Below are positions 5,951 to 13,760 of a DNA stretch of 15,634 nucleotides, piece by piece. The notes beneath the pieces are model-generated. The model searched no databases, had not been told where the DNA came from, and was given only the letters and a program-made list of their open reading frames with translations. The DNA is from JBAXTE01 sp964653595 (GTDB taxonomy: Bacteria > Bacteroidota > Bacteroidia > Bacteroidales > WCHB1-69). Within the stretch, counting starts at the first letter, position 1. Every line of letters begins with the position of its first letter. A program made the translations under genes and the position numbers. The DNA is taken from the NCBI GenBank assembly GCA_964653595.1, contig CAZZHH010000072.1, positions 1-15,634 of the forward strand, given 5' to 3'.

Positions 5951-8554
5951 ATGAGAAAATTTGTATTATTTTTCAGCATGCTTTTGGTATTTATTAATGT
6001 AAAAGCAGCATATGTCACCAACCAACCACACCAAATCAAACAACCCAACGGGAAGACCATTTCCTGCTTTGTTTCCGGAGATGAATTCTTTAATTGGATT
6101 CATGATGAAGCTGGTTATTCCATTATTCAAGGTAGCAAAGATGCATGGTATTATTACGCGGTCAGGGAAGGGGAGAAGATCGTCGCTTCTGAATATCGGG
6201 TGGGACAGGTGGACCCTCAAACAGTATCAGAACTGATCCCTTGGACAAAGATATCACAAGAAGAGTATAAAAGAAGAAGAGATGCGTATTATGAACCAGT
6301 TAAAAACAGTCCTTCGAAGGTAAGTTCGGTTGGGCAAATAAACAATATAATTATTTATATTCGTTTTGCTGGCGAGCCTGAGATTTCTACAACTCGCTCG
6401 GGATACGATCAAGTGATGAACAACCCATCAGTATCTTCATTGAAAGCATATTATCAAGAAGTCTCTTATGGTAACTTGAATATCAATAGTACGCATTATC
6501 CAGCATGTGCTTCACCATCCACCACCAATGCCTCCTATGAAGATTCTCATCCGCGAGGTTATTTTCAACCGTATAATGAATTCAATAACCCAATTGGTTA
6601 TACCGATGATCGTTCAAGTAGAGAACACCAACTATTAGCAGATGCTATCAACTGGGTTAACGCAAATCACGCTATTCCTTCTGGACTGAATATCGACAAC
6701 GACAACGACGGAAAGGTGGATAATGTTTGCTTTATGATAAAAGGTAGCTCTGGTGAATGGGCCGATTTGTTATGGGCACACAGATGGATGCTTTATTCTC
6801 AAAATGTGTTTATTAACGGAAAACAAGTTTACGATTATACATTTCAACCAGAAAATCAAGTAAATTGGCAAACCTTGTGTCATGAAATGTTTCATGCTAT
6901 AGGTGCTCCAGATTTGTATCATTATCAAAATCAAGGAGTAATTTCACCCGTTGGCAATTGGGATCTGATGGAGTCGGGAAATGCACATATGGGGGCGTAT
7001 ATGAAGTGGAAGTACGCAAATCAGGCTTGGATCAACAGTATTCCGACGATCACTGCAAATGGTCAATATTGGATAAAACCTTTAATGAGTAGTACCAAAA
7101 ATTGTTATAAAATCCCTTCGCCAAATTCTTCTACAGAATTTTTTATTGTTGAGTTTCGAAAAAAAATTACCGGAACTTTTGAGGGGAATATCCCTAATAG
7201 TGGTTTAATCGTCTATCGTATTAATTCAAATTATGAAGGGAATGCAGATGGCCCTCCAGATGAAGTATATATTTATCGACCTTATGGAAGTAATACCAAC
7301 AATGGTAACGTAAATTCAACTGCTATGTTTGCTCAAGATTTCAACCGAACTTCCATTAATAATTACACGAACCCTGGTTCATTATTATCCAATAACTCCG
7401 TTGGAGGGTTAGATTTGTATAATGTATCCATGGTTGGTGATAGCATGTCTTTTTGGGTTAACGTTACCCCTCCATCGCAATATCAGCTTGCGCTAAATTC
7501 AAATAATCCTACTTGGGGCTCCGTTTCTGGAGCAGGAAATTTTGCTGCAAATAGCAACGTTACCGCCACAGCAACACCTGCCGCTGGCTATAGATTTGTA
7601 AAATGGAGCGAAATACCCTCGTATCGATCATCCAATGCAATATATTCATTTTCCATTAATCATAATACGTTTCTTACGGCAATGTTTGCACCGATCGATT
7701 CTACCTGTCCTGGAGGTTCTCAAGTTGGTCCGGCATTAGTGCCTACGGTAACATGGAAAAAATCTGCAAATATAAACGCAGGGAATTTTTTATCTTTTTA
7801 TGTAACGCAAGGTGCCACATACACATGGTCGATGTGCCCTTCAAACGGTGGTAGTGGCGATTATGATTCTGAATTGGCATTGTATAAGTTTTCTAACGAT
7901 TCGTTAATTGCATACAACGATGATGGGTGTGGATTATTAGGATATGCTAAACTAGTTTGGGTGGCAACTTTTACTGGTAAAGTAAAATTAAAACTCTCTG
8001 AATTCACCTGTAAAACAAACACCATAGATGCCATCGTTGCATATAAATCCAATATTGCAGCCCCAAGTTGTAATATTAACGTAAATATAAACCCAGTTGA
8101 ATGTGGTGCTACTTTTATCGGAGATGGTACACATAGCATAGGTTCGCAGGTGGTTTTGCGTACTTATTCGGTGCCAGGTTGGACATTTATGGGTTGGTTT
8201 GAAGACGGCGTTAAAGTTAGTAGTTCTTATATTTATGCTTTTACTGCAGAGGCAAGCAGAGATTTATATGCTACTTTTGCTATTGGAAATGCTGTGGAAA
8301 GTAATTCAGAATTAGAGGCTGTTGTGTATTACAATCGTTTGAATGATGCAATTTTTATGGAAGGAGAGTTTTTATCTGGAACCTTAATCTCCGTTTACGA
8401 TATTACAGGAAGAAAATTAATTCAAACTAAAATAGAAACATCCCAAGAGAAAATCGAAATTGGTACCTCCATGTTATCAGAGGGAATCTATATTGTAGAG
8501 CTAAGTAGTATTATCAAACGTAAGAATTATAAAATTAGATTGATAAAAACATAA
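5951..8554 (+). CDS. Secreted M6-family zinc metalloprotease with T9SS type A sorting domain
   Basis: The 867-residue protein is predicted to be a surface or extracellular zinc endopeptidase of the immune inhibitor A (M6) type. Residues 1-19 are a signal peptide (cleavage near VKA/AY), followed by a propeptide-like region to about 125. The catalytic domain covers about 130-500: HEMFHAIGAPD (311-321) gives the HExxHxxGxxD zinc site, NWDLMES (336-342) is the likely Met-turn, and DNDNDGKVDN (249-258) looks like a calcium loop. Two InlB-type B-repeat-like domains (511-580 and about 707-778) flank a beta-sandwich resembling a pre-peptidase C-terminal domain (583-703). The last 79 residues are a type A sorting domain (SVYDITGRKL, then GIYIVEL). 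ATG 5951 is chosen because it starts the signal peptide and follows the promoter box; the upstream TTG is not credible. The receptor gene follows after 3 nt, so the two are probably co-transcribed. The natural substrate is unknown. Confidence 0.9.
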   Translation: MRKFVLFFSMLLVFINVKAAYVTNQPHQIKQPNGKTISCFVSGDEFFNWIHDEAGYSIIQGSKDAWYYYAVREGEKIVASEYRVGQVDPQTVSELIPWTKISQEEYKRRRDAYYEPVKNSPSKVSSVGQINNIIIYIRFAGEPEISTTRSGYDQVMNNPSVSSLKAYYQEVSYGNLNINSTHYPACASPSTTNASYEDSHPRGYFQPYNEFNNPIGYTDDRSSREHQLLADAINWVNANHAIPSGLNIDNDNDGKVDNVCFMIKGSSGEWADLLWAHRWMLYSQNVFINGKQVYDYTFQPENQVNWQTLCHEMFHAIGAPDLYHYQNQGVISPVGNWDLMESGNAHMGAYMKWKYANQAWINSIPTITANGQYWIKPLMSSTKNCYKIPSPNSSTEFFIVEFRKKITGTFEGNIPNSGLIVYRINSNYEGNADGPPDEVYIYRPYGSNTNNGNVNSTAMFAQDFNRTSINNYTNPGSLLSNNSVGGLDLYNVSMVGDSMSFWVNVTPPSQYQLALNSNNPTWGSVSGAGNFAANSNVTATATPAAGYRFVKWSEIPSYRSSNAIYSFSINHNTFLTAMFAPIDSTCPGGSQVGPALVPTVTWKKSANINAGNFLSFYVTQGATYTWSMCPSNGGSGDYDSELALYKFSNDSLIAYNDDGCGLLGYAKLVWVATFTGKVKLKLSEFTCKTNTIDAIVAYKSNIAAPSCNINVNINPVECGATFIGDGTHSIGSQVVLRTYSVPGWTFMGWFEDGVKVSSSYIYAFTAEASRDLYATFAIGNAVESNSELEAVVYYNRLNDAIFMEGEFLSGTLISVYDITGRKLIQTKIETSQEKIEIGTSMLSEGIYIVELSSIIKRKNYKIRLIKT

Positions 8555-8557
8555 ACC

Positions 8558-10894
8558 ATGGGAAGACTTTATCTTTTTTTGGGGATAATGTTGTTTTCGA
8601 CTATGTTGTATGGACAGAAACATACCATCAATGGCATCGTACACGAAAAAGGGAGTATGGAAACAATGATTGGGGTAAATGTTTACCTCCCAAATCTGAT
8701 GGTAGGTACTACAACTAATAATTATGGTTTTTACACGCTTACTCTGCCTGCGCAAGACAGCGTAGATATTCGTTGGTCTTTTGTAGGGTATAAAGTAGTT
8801 CAAAAACGAATTTCTTTAAAATCAAACCAACGCATTGATATCGTACTGGAAGCAAATTCCTTACTTGACGAAGTGGTTGTATCAGCAACAAAAATTGAAA
8901 AAGAGAGTGAGAAAACTCAAATGAGCATCATCTCTCTGACCCCAATGGAGATTAAAAGTATTCCCATGTTGTTGGGAGAAAAAGATGTATTCAAAGCCCT
9001 TCAGCTGATGCCTGGAGTTCAAAAAGGAAACGAAGGATCGAGTGGAATATACGTTAGAGGGGGTGGCCCAGATCAGAATTTAATCATCCTTGACGAAGCA
9101 ACTGTGTATAATGCAAATCATCTCTTTGGCTTTTTTTCTCTTTTCAATGGAGATGCTCTCAAATCTATCGAGCTCACCAAAGGAGGCTTCCCTGCACGTT
9201 ATGGAGGAAGATTATCGTCGGTAGTAGAGATGAACATGAAGGATGGGAACAAGGAGAAATTTGCTGGAGAAGCTGGTATCGGACTTCTCTCCTCCCGACT
9301 GCTGTTTGAAGGTCCAATTATAAAAAATAAGTCATCCTTTGTGGTCTCTGGTAGAAGAACGTACATTGATATTCTTGCTCGCCCTTTGATTCAGAATCAA
9401 ACGGATGGTGCTAGCGCTGGGTACTATTTTTACGATTTAAATGCCAAAGCAAATTATACATTAAATGATAAAAACAAAATCTATCTGAGCGGTTATTTCG
9501 GTAGAGATAAGTTTTATTTCAACAATGAGGATAAATCCAACTCTTTAACTAAAAATGGTCTATTCTGGCAAAATAGTACCGCTACCTTTCGTTGGAATCA
9601 CTTATTTAATGAGAAATTATTTTTCAACTCTTCCCTCATTTTTAGCGACTATACTTTAAAGTTGTACTCGGAAGATAAATTTTTGGGAGATACCTATTTC
9701 TTAAGCTACTCCTCTGGTATTCAGGATTTTTCCGCAAAATTTGATGCTCAATATTATCCAAATCCAAATCACGTCCTTAGAACAGGCTTGGTGTCTACTT
9801 TTCATGCCTTTACTCCCAGCGCATTTGTGATAAAATCAAGTAGTTCTGTCGACGATTTTAATCGAAAGGTAAAAAACGAAGCTTTGGAAACAGCAATTTT
9901 TATTGAAGATGATTGGAAAACTCCTATTAAATTAAAATTAAACTCTGGGATACGTATTTCTTCATTTGTGGTAGGAGATAAAACATATATAAACCCCGAA
10001 CCTCGATTTTCCGCAAATTATCCGTTAAAGAACAACTTTTCAATAAAAGCATCTTTTGCTTCGATGTCGCAATATCTTCACCTTTTGAGTACTACAGGCA
10101 TTGGATTGCCAACAGATTTATGGGTGCCTGCTACCGAACAAACTGCTCCTCAAAAGTCGTGGCAGATTGCTGGTGGTGTTGTGAAAGATTTTTTAAAACG
10201 AGATTTTTCGATAACCTTAGAAGGATATTATAAAAAGTCGAATCACATTATTGGCTATCGAGAGGGTGCTAGTTTTTTAATGATCAACGATGCTGCTTCG
10301 TCTAGTGAGTTTGATTGGGAAAATAACATCACCTCTGGACAAGCTTGGTCGTACGGTGCAGAAGTGCTTATTCGAAAGTCTGCTGGTAAATTTTCTGGTT
10401 GGATTGGGTATACTCTTTCATGGACTCAAATGCAATTTGATGAGCTTAATTTTGGCAAAAAATTTTTTGCACGCTACGACCGAAGACACGATATATCGGT
10501 AGTAGTTATTTATACTATTAAAAAAGATCTTGTTTTGTCGGCAACGTGGGTGTATGGAACCGGTAATGCCGTTACATTGCCAAAAGCTCTTTATGCTCCT
10601 GTTTCTTATAGTGCCAATACTTTTTATAGAACTGTATCCGATTATGGAGAGAGAAATAGTTTTAGAATGCCCTCCTATCAAAGGCTAGATGTTGGATTGC
10701 AATTTATCAAAAATCGAAAAAAATATGAGCGTGTGTTTGAATTAGGAATCTATAATGCCTACAACCGAAAAAACCCATTCTTCCTTTATTTGTCAACTTC
10801 CTATAACTACCAAAATAATTCAAGCAAACAGATTATCAAACAAGTGTCAATATTCCCATTGATACCTTCTGTAAGTTGGTCTATTAAATTTTAA
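8558..10894 (+). CDS. TonB-dependent outer membrane receptor with carboxypeptidase-like regulatory domain
   Basis: The 778 residues form an outer-membrane active transporter. Residues 1-20 are a signal peptide (MLYG/QK). Residues about 22-98 are a CarboxypepD_reg-like beta-sandwich (INGIVHEKGS, then NNYGFYTL and FVGYKVV), then LLDEVVVSATK (102-112), the usual link into the plug. The plug covers about 125-235 with LMPGVQKG, GIYVRGGGPDQNL and KGGFPARYGGRLSSV. The rest is a beta-barrel ending in a terminal Phe (SWSIKF), as expected for BamA-dependent insertion. The sequence type with NHLFGFFSLFNGDA and ARYGGRLSSV is the receptor subfamily that is commonly followed by DUF4249 lipoproteins, as here. 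The gene starts 3 nt after the protease stop, so co-transcription and perhaps translational coupling are likely. The ligand is unknown; a peptide or protein breakdown product is an inference from the protease. Confidence 0.93.
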   Translation: MGRLYLFLGIMLFSTMLYGQKHTINGIVHEKGSMETMIGVNVYLPNLMVGTTTNNYGFYTLTLPAQDSVDIRWSFVGYKVVQKRISLKSNQRIDIVLEANSLLDEVVVSATKIEKESEKTQMSIISLTPMEIKSIPMLLGEKDVFKALQLMPGVQKGNEGSSGIYVRGGGPDQNLIILDEATVYNANHLFGFFSLFNGDALKSIELTKGGFPARYGGRLSSVVEMNMKDGNKEKFAGEAGIGLLSSRLLFEGPIIKNKSSFVVSGRRTYIDILARPLIQNQTDGASAGYYFYDLNAKANYTLNDKNKIYLSGYFGRDKFYFNNEDKSNSLTKNGLFWQNSTATFRWNHLFNEKLFFNSSLIFSDYTLKLYSEDKFLGDTYFLSYSSGIQDFSAKFDAQYYPNPNHVLRTGLVSTFHAFTPSAFVIKSSSSVDDFNRKVKNEALETAIFIEDDWKTPIKLKLNSGIRISSFVVGDKTYINPEPRFSANYPLKNNFSIKASFASMSQYLHLLSTTGIGLPTDLWVPATEQTAPQKSWQIAGGVVKDFLKRDFSITLEGYYKKSNHIIGYREGASFLMINDAASSSEFDWENNITSGQAWSYGAEVLIRKSAGKFSGWIGYTLSWTQMQFDELNFGKKFFARYDRRHDISVVVIYTIKKDLVLSATWVYGTGNAVTLPKALYAPVSYSANTFYRTVSDYGERNSFRMPSYQRLDVGLQFIKNRKKYERVFELGIYNAYNRKNPFFLYLSTSYNYQNNSSKQIIKQVSIFPLIPSVSWSIKF

Positions 10895-10964
10895 GGGTGT
10901 GTTTTAGAATAATGTAGGTGTAAAATAAGTGTTTAAATATAGAAAATCAGTGGAATATTTGATT

Positions 10965-11003
10965 GTCATCCAATCCCGATATATATCGGGATTGTCGAAG
11001 GAT
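10965..11003 (+). repeat. REP-like palindromic element, copy A
   Basis: The element reads GTCATCC, then a perfect 22-bp palindrome at 10972-10993 with core TCCCGATATATATCGGGA, then GTCGAAGGAT. The palindrome can form a strong hairpin. The flanks match copy B in inverted orientation and resemble GTCATCC/GTCGAAGGAT repeats I recall from other Bacteroidota genomes (memory, not a search). Confidence 0.7.
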
Positions 11004-11025
11004 TATTCGAAGAGACTCATAATCA

Positions 11026-11065
11026 GTGCTTCGATAAATCCCGATAAATATCGGGACAGCGTGAC
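11026..11065 (-). repeat. REP-like palindromic element, copy B (inverted)
   Basis: Read on the minus strand this begins GTCACGCTG, continues with the hairpin TCCCGATA/TATCGGGA (plus-strand arms 11039-11046 and 11049-11056) and ends ATCGAAGCAC, matching copy A in order and composition. Together the copies form a large imperfect inverted repeat similar in layout to bacterial BIMEs. Confidence 0.65.
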
Positions 11066-11118
11066 AGGTAAAATTAAATTGCCCACAATGTTCTAAAATA
11101 TAACTAATTTTAAAAAGT

Positions 11119-11949
11119 ATGAAAGCTAAATTTTTATTTTTGATAAGCTTGTGTATAGGAATGATATCCTGTGAAAAGGAGATTGTAATTGAAGTGCCCG
11201 ATAATGATCCGAAGCTTGTGATTAATAGCTATTTAAGTCCAGGTATGGATGTGATAGTTGACGTTACGGCTTCTATTCCATTATATACAGAATCTACTGG
11301 AGATATTCAAAGTATCACAACTGCATCTGTTCGAATTTCAACGGATCAAACCAATTGGCAATTTGTCCCATTTGATTTGGTAGAAAAAAAATATGTATTG
11401 TCTAAAGCTGTTTTTTCGATTGCCGAAGGAGGAACGTACTACATAGAAGTCTCTGCTGCTGGTTTTAAAACGGCAAAAGGAACTGCCTATATTCCGATCT
11501 ATCAGCCAGTATCACCAATATTGGTCTCCTTAGATACAATCAGTTACGATTATGGCAGTCATTTAGAGGCACGATTTAAGTTTGTTGATATTCCAAATCA
11601 GTCAAATTATTATGCTGTTAAAGCGTTCACAAAAATTAATGCCAATTGGAGTGAGTTAAATTTGATGGATGAAAAACCATGGGTATTTTCGGATAAAAAT
11701 CAAGATGGGCGTGAGATCTCTCTAAATTTTTCTGAAGATTTTCATATGGTATGTGATTCGGTGAAATTTGTTTTGTATCAAACTACAGAAGCCTTTTATC
11801 GATATGAATATTCTCTTTTTTATTACACCCCAGATAATCCATTTACCGAACCGACCCCTGTTTATACGAATATAACGAATGGGTTAGGAGCTATCAATGG
11901 GTTTTCCAAAAGAGAATACCTTTTCCTTGGTTTGTTGAACAAGAAATAA
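11119..11949 (+). CDS. DUF4249-family lipoprotein
   Basis: The 276-residue protein has a lipoprotein signal (MKAKFLFLISLCIGMISC) with the modified Cys at position 19. The residues after it are acidic (CEKEIVIEVPDND), which could fit the surface-export signals described for Bacteroidota lipoproteins, although that is uncertain. The body matches the DUF4249 pattern: an early strand PKLVINSYLSPG, a beta-rich middle, and the C-terminal NGLGAINGFSKREY. DUF4249 proteins usually sit beside TonB-dependent receptors of the subfamily encoded just upstream, so an accessory, perhaps substrate-capturing, role at the outer membrane is likely. The function of the family is not known from experiment to my knowledge. 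The ATG at 11119 starts the signal directly. The gene is complete and of usual length. Confidence 0.85.
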   Translation: MKAKFLFLISLCIGMISCEKEIVIEVPDNDPKLVINSYLSPGMDVIVDVTASIPLYTESTGDIQSITTASVRISTDQTNWQFVPFDLVEKKYVLSKAVFSIAEGGTYYIEVSAAGFKTAKGTAYIPIYQPVSPILVSLDTISYDYGSHLEARFKFVDIPNQSNYYAVKAFTKINANWSELNLMDEKPWVFSDKNQDGREISLNFSEDFHMVCDSVKFVLYQTTEAFYRYEYSLFYYTPDNPFTEPTPVYTNITNGLGAINGFSKREYLFLGLLNKK

Positions 11950-11981
11950 AATTGTTCCATGAGTCTTAAGTATTTGTTTTG

Positions 11982-11989
11982 TATATTTG
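11982..11989 (+). promoter_or_regulatory. Bacteroidota-type -7 promoter box
   Basis: TATATTTG fits TAnnTTTG exactly, 18 nt before ATG 12008, implying a very short leader of about 12 nt. A TTG occurs at 11952-11954 but is farther upstream than a -33 box should be. The box would start a DUF58-radC transcript separate from the lipoprotein gene. Confidence 0.45.
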
Positions 11990-12007
11990 CAATAAATATT
12001 GGAGTGA

Positions 12008-12940
12008 ATGGCAATTATCAACGAACAGAATCTTAGACGCTATAGTCCTCTCGAATTACTTAGTAAACAGGCTGTAGAGGGTTTTATTACAGGATTGCAC
12101 AAAAGTCCATATCATGGTTTTTCAGTCGAATTTTCCGAACATCGTTTGTACAACGAGGGAGAATCTACTCGTAATATTGACTGGAAATTATTTGCTAGAA
12201 GCGACAAATTATTTGTGAAGCGATTCGAAGAGGAGACAAATTTAAGATGCCGAATTTTAATTGATGTCTCATCTTCTATGTATTTCCCAATTATTCCAAA
12301 ATTAAATTTTGAGAATCCAAATAAGTTGTGGTTTTCGGTTTATGCTTCTGCTGCGCTAATCCAGTTATTCAGAAGACAAAGGGATGCTTTTGGATTAACC
12401 TTGTTTTCGGATCAATTGCAATTTAGCTCCCCAGTTCGTTCTACTCCCAAACATCAGCAAATGGTTTTCAACGAATTGGAAAAACTACTACTCCCTTTTG
12501 ATCAGCAATATCAAAAATCTACACAGGTTTCTTCTGCCCTGCACGAAATTGCCGAGAGTATTCATCGTCGCTCACTGGTGGTTATTTTTAGTGATATGTT
12601 TGAAGATCTTGCCAGTAAGGAGGAAGTCTTCCACGCTATCCAACACCTAAAACATAATAAACATGAAGTAATCCTTTTTCATGTAGTAGACAAGAAGTTA
12701 GAATTAAATTTCGAGTTTGAAAATCGCCCCTACCGATTTATTGACATGGAAACTGGCAACGAGCTTAAACTACATCCCAACGAAATTAGAGCTAGATATG
12801 CGGAGGAGATGACTAAAGCGCATCAAGAGTTAAAATTAAAATGTAGTCAATTCGAAATCGATTATGTAGAAGCAGATATTGCATTGGGACTTCACCAAAT
12901 ATTACTTCCTTATATCTTAAAACGCCAAAAGTTACATTGA
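12008..12940 (+). CDS. DUF58 domain-containing protein (vWA-like fold)
   Basis: The 310-residue soluble protein has the DUF58 signature RLYNEGESTRNIDWK (46-60) followed by a von Willebrand A-like domain with a metal-binding DVSSS motif (86-90, MIDAS-type DxSxS) and a later FSDMFED strand. There is no signal peptide or membrane segment. DUF58 proteins usually work with MoxR-family AAA+ ATPases and Bat-type membrane proteins in poorly understood cofactor-insertion, stress or envelope functions; neither partner is encoded in this window, so the gene seems detached from that cluster or the partner lies elsewhere. It is followed directly by radC, with the TGA stop and the next ATG sharing a base (TGATG), indicating translational coupling. 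Length is normal for the family. Confidence 0.88.
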   Translation: MAIINEQNLRRYSPLELLSKQAVEGFITGLHKSPYHGFSVEFSEHRLYNEGESTRNIDWKLFARSDKLFVKRFEEETNLRCRILIDVSSSMYFPIIPKLNFENPNKLWFSVYASAALIQLFRRQRDAFGLTLFSDQLQFSSPVRSTPKHQQMVFNELEKLLLPFDQQYQKSTQVSSALHEIAESIHRRSLVVIFSDMFEDLASKEEVFHAIQHLKHNKHEVILFHVVDKKLELNFEFENRPYRFIDMETGNELKLHPNEIRARYAEEMTKAHQELKLKCSQFEIDYVEADIALGLHQILLPYILKRQKLH

Positions 12941-13638
12941 TGAATTCTGATATTAAGAATATTCCTATTACTTCGTGGAACGATTCCGATAAACCACGTG
13001 AAAAGATGATGCTCAAGGGCAAAGCAGCTCTCACGGATGCTGAGTTAATTGCTATCTTGATGGGATCGGGAAATACCAAAGAAACTGCTGTTGATCTAGC
13101 AAAAAGAATTTTAGCAGATAATCATAATAATTTGCTAGAACTCTCTAAAAAGTCAATTGCAAATCTAATGGAGTACAGCGGAATTGGCGAAGCAAAAGCA
13201 ATATCCATCATTGCAGCTCTTGAGTTAGGTCAGCGTAGAAGACAAGCAGATGTGATGCAACGCAAAAAAGTGACTTCTTCTGGAGATGTTTTTAATTACC
13301 TCTCTTTGTACCTTAGCGATTTATCTCACGAGGAGTTTTGGGTGTTGTTGCTTAACAGAGCAAATGATATTTTAACCCATAAACAAATTAGCGAAGGAGG
13401 CGCTACTGCTACCGTAGTCGACGTGAAAAAAATCGCTCGGTTGGCTATAGAAAATCATGCTGTGGGTGTTATTTTAGCACATAATCATCCATCCGGAAAT
13501 ACACAACCCAGTGAACAAGACCGAGCACTTACAAAGAAAATTAAAGCCGCACTTGAACTTTTTGATATAACAGTTTTGGATCATTTGATTGTGTGTTCCT
13601 CAAAATATTATAGTTTTGCCGATGAAGGAGGAATCTAG
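12940..13638 (+). CDS. radC: RadC family protein (UPF0758, JAB/MPN domain)
   Basis: Starting at ATG 12940 the protein has 232 residues. Residues about 20-105 hold a helix-hairpin-helix-like segment (YSGIGEAKAISIIAALELG). Residues about 110-232 are an MPN/JAMM domain with HNHPSG (181-186), fitting HxHx7SxxD with H181, H183, S191 and D194. This metal site is typical of RadC proteins. RadC was named for a role in DNA repair, but that role is disputed and the biochemical activity is unsettled. A TTG at 12937 could extend it by one residue, but the ATG overlapping the DUF58 stop is the natural start. The 9-bp repeat array starts right at its stop codon. Confidence 0.92.
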   Translation: MNSDIKNIPITSWNDSDKPREKMMLKGKAALTDAELIAILMGSGNTKETAVDLAKRILADNHNNLLELSKKSIANLMEYSGIGEAKAISIIAALELGQRRRQADVMQRKKVTSSGDVFNYLSLYLSDLSHEEFWVLLLNRANDILTHKQISEGGATATVVDVKKIARLAIENHAVGVILAHNHPSGNTQPSEQDRALTKKIKAALELFDITVLDHLIVCSSKYYSFADEGGI

Positions 13639-13696
13639 TTTATAAAGTTCATAAAGTCTATAAAGTTCGTAAAGTTTATAAAGTTCATCAAGTTTC
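13634..13696. repeat. 9-bp tandem repeat (TAAAGTTCA type)
   Basis: Six 9-bp units run from 13643 to 13696 (TAAAGTTCA, TAAAGTCTA, TAAAGTTCG, TAAAGTTTA, TAAAGTTCA, TCAAGTTTC) with a partial unit at 13634-13642 that contains the TAG stop of radC. It is the same family as the array at 5652-5713. Spacing is strictly 9 bp in the six units. Confidence 0.85.
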
Positions 13697-13700
13697 AAAA

Positions 13701-13737
13701 GTGCAGCGCACCGTAATGTTTGTAGCTGCAACGCAGC
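13701..13737. repeat. Two small GC-rich hairpins before the epimerase gene
   Basis: GTGC-AGC-GCAC at 13701-13711 and GCTGC-AAC-GCAGC at 13725-13737 form short hairpins in otherwise AT-rich intergenic DNA. No T-run follows, so neither is a convincing terminator. The pair may be part of an interspersed repeat or act in the leader of the downstream transcript. Confidence 0.4.
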
Positions 13738-13760
13738 GTAAGTAAAAAATAGAAAAAGAG

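Larger units (their letters stand above)
10895..11118. other. Intergenic region inside the receptor-lipoprotein pair
   Basis: These 224 bases contain no gene. Their main content is a pair of related palindromic elements in opposite orientation at 10965-11065. No TAnnTTTG box is evident before the lipoprotein gene, so transcription may come through from the receptor gene. Confidence 0.5.

Noticed and set aside
5764..6060. 98-codon minus-strand frame upstream of the protease
   Set aside because: It overlaps the protease signal peptide and promoter box, has low-complexity AT-driven composition and no recognisable motifs.
10965..11065. Rho-independent terminator after the receptor gene
   Set aside because: The palindromes have no following T-run and begin about 70 nt after the stop; the paired inverted layout fits a REP-like element better, although partial termination cannot be excluded.
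13634..13696. CRISPR array
   Set aside because: The units are 9 bp with no spacers; a CRISPR needs repeats of roughly 20-40 bp with unique spacers, and no cas gene is present.
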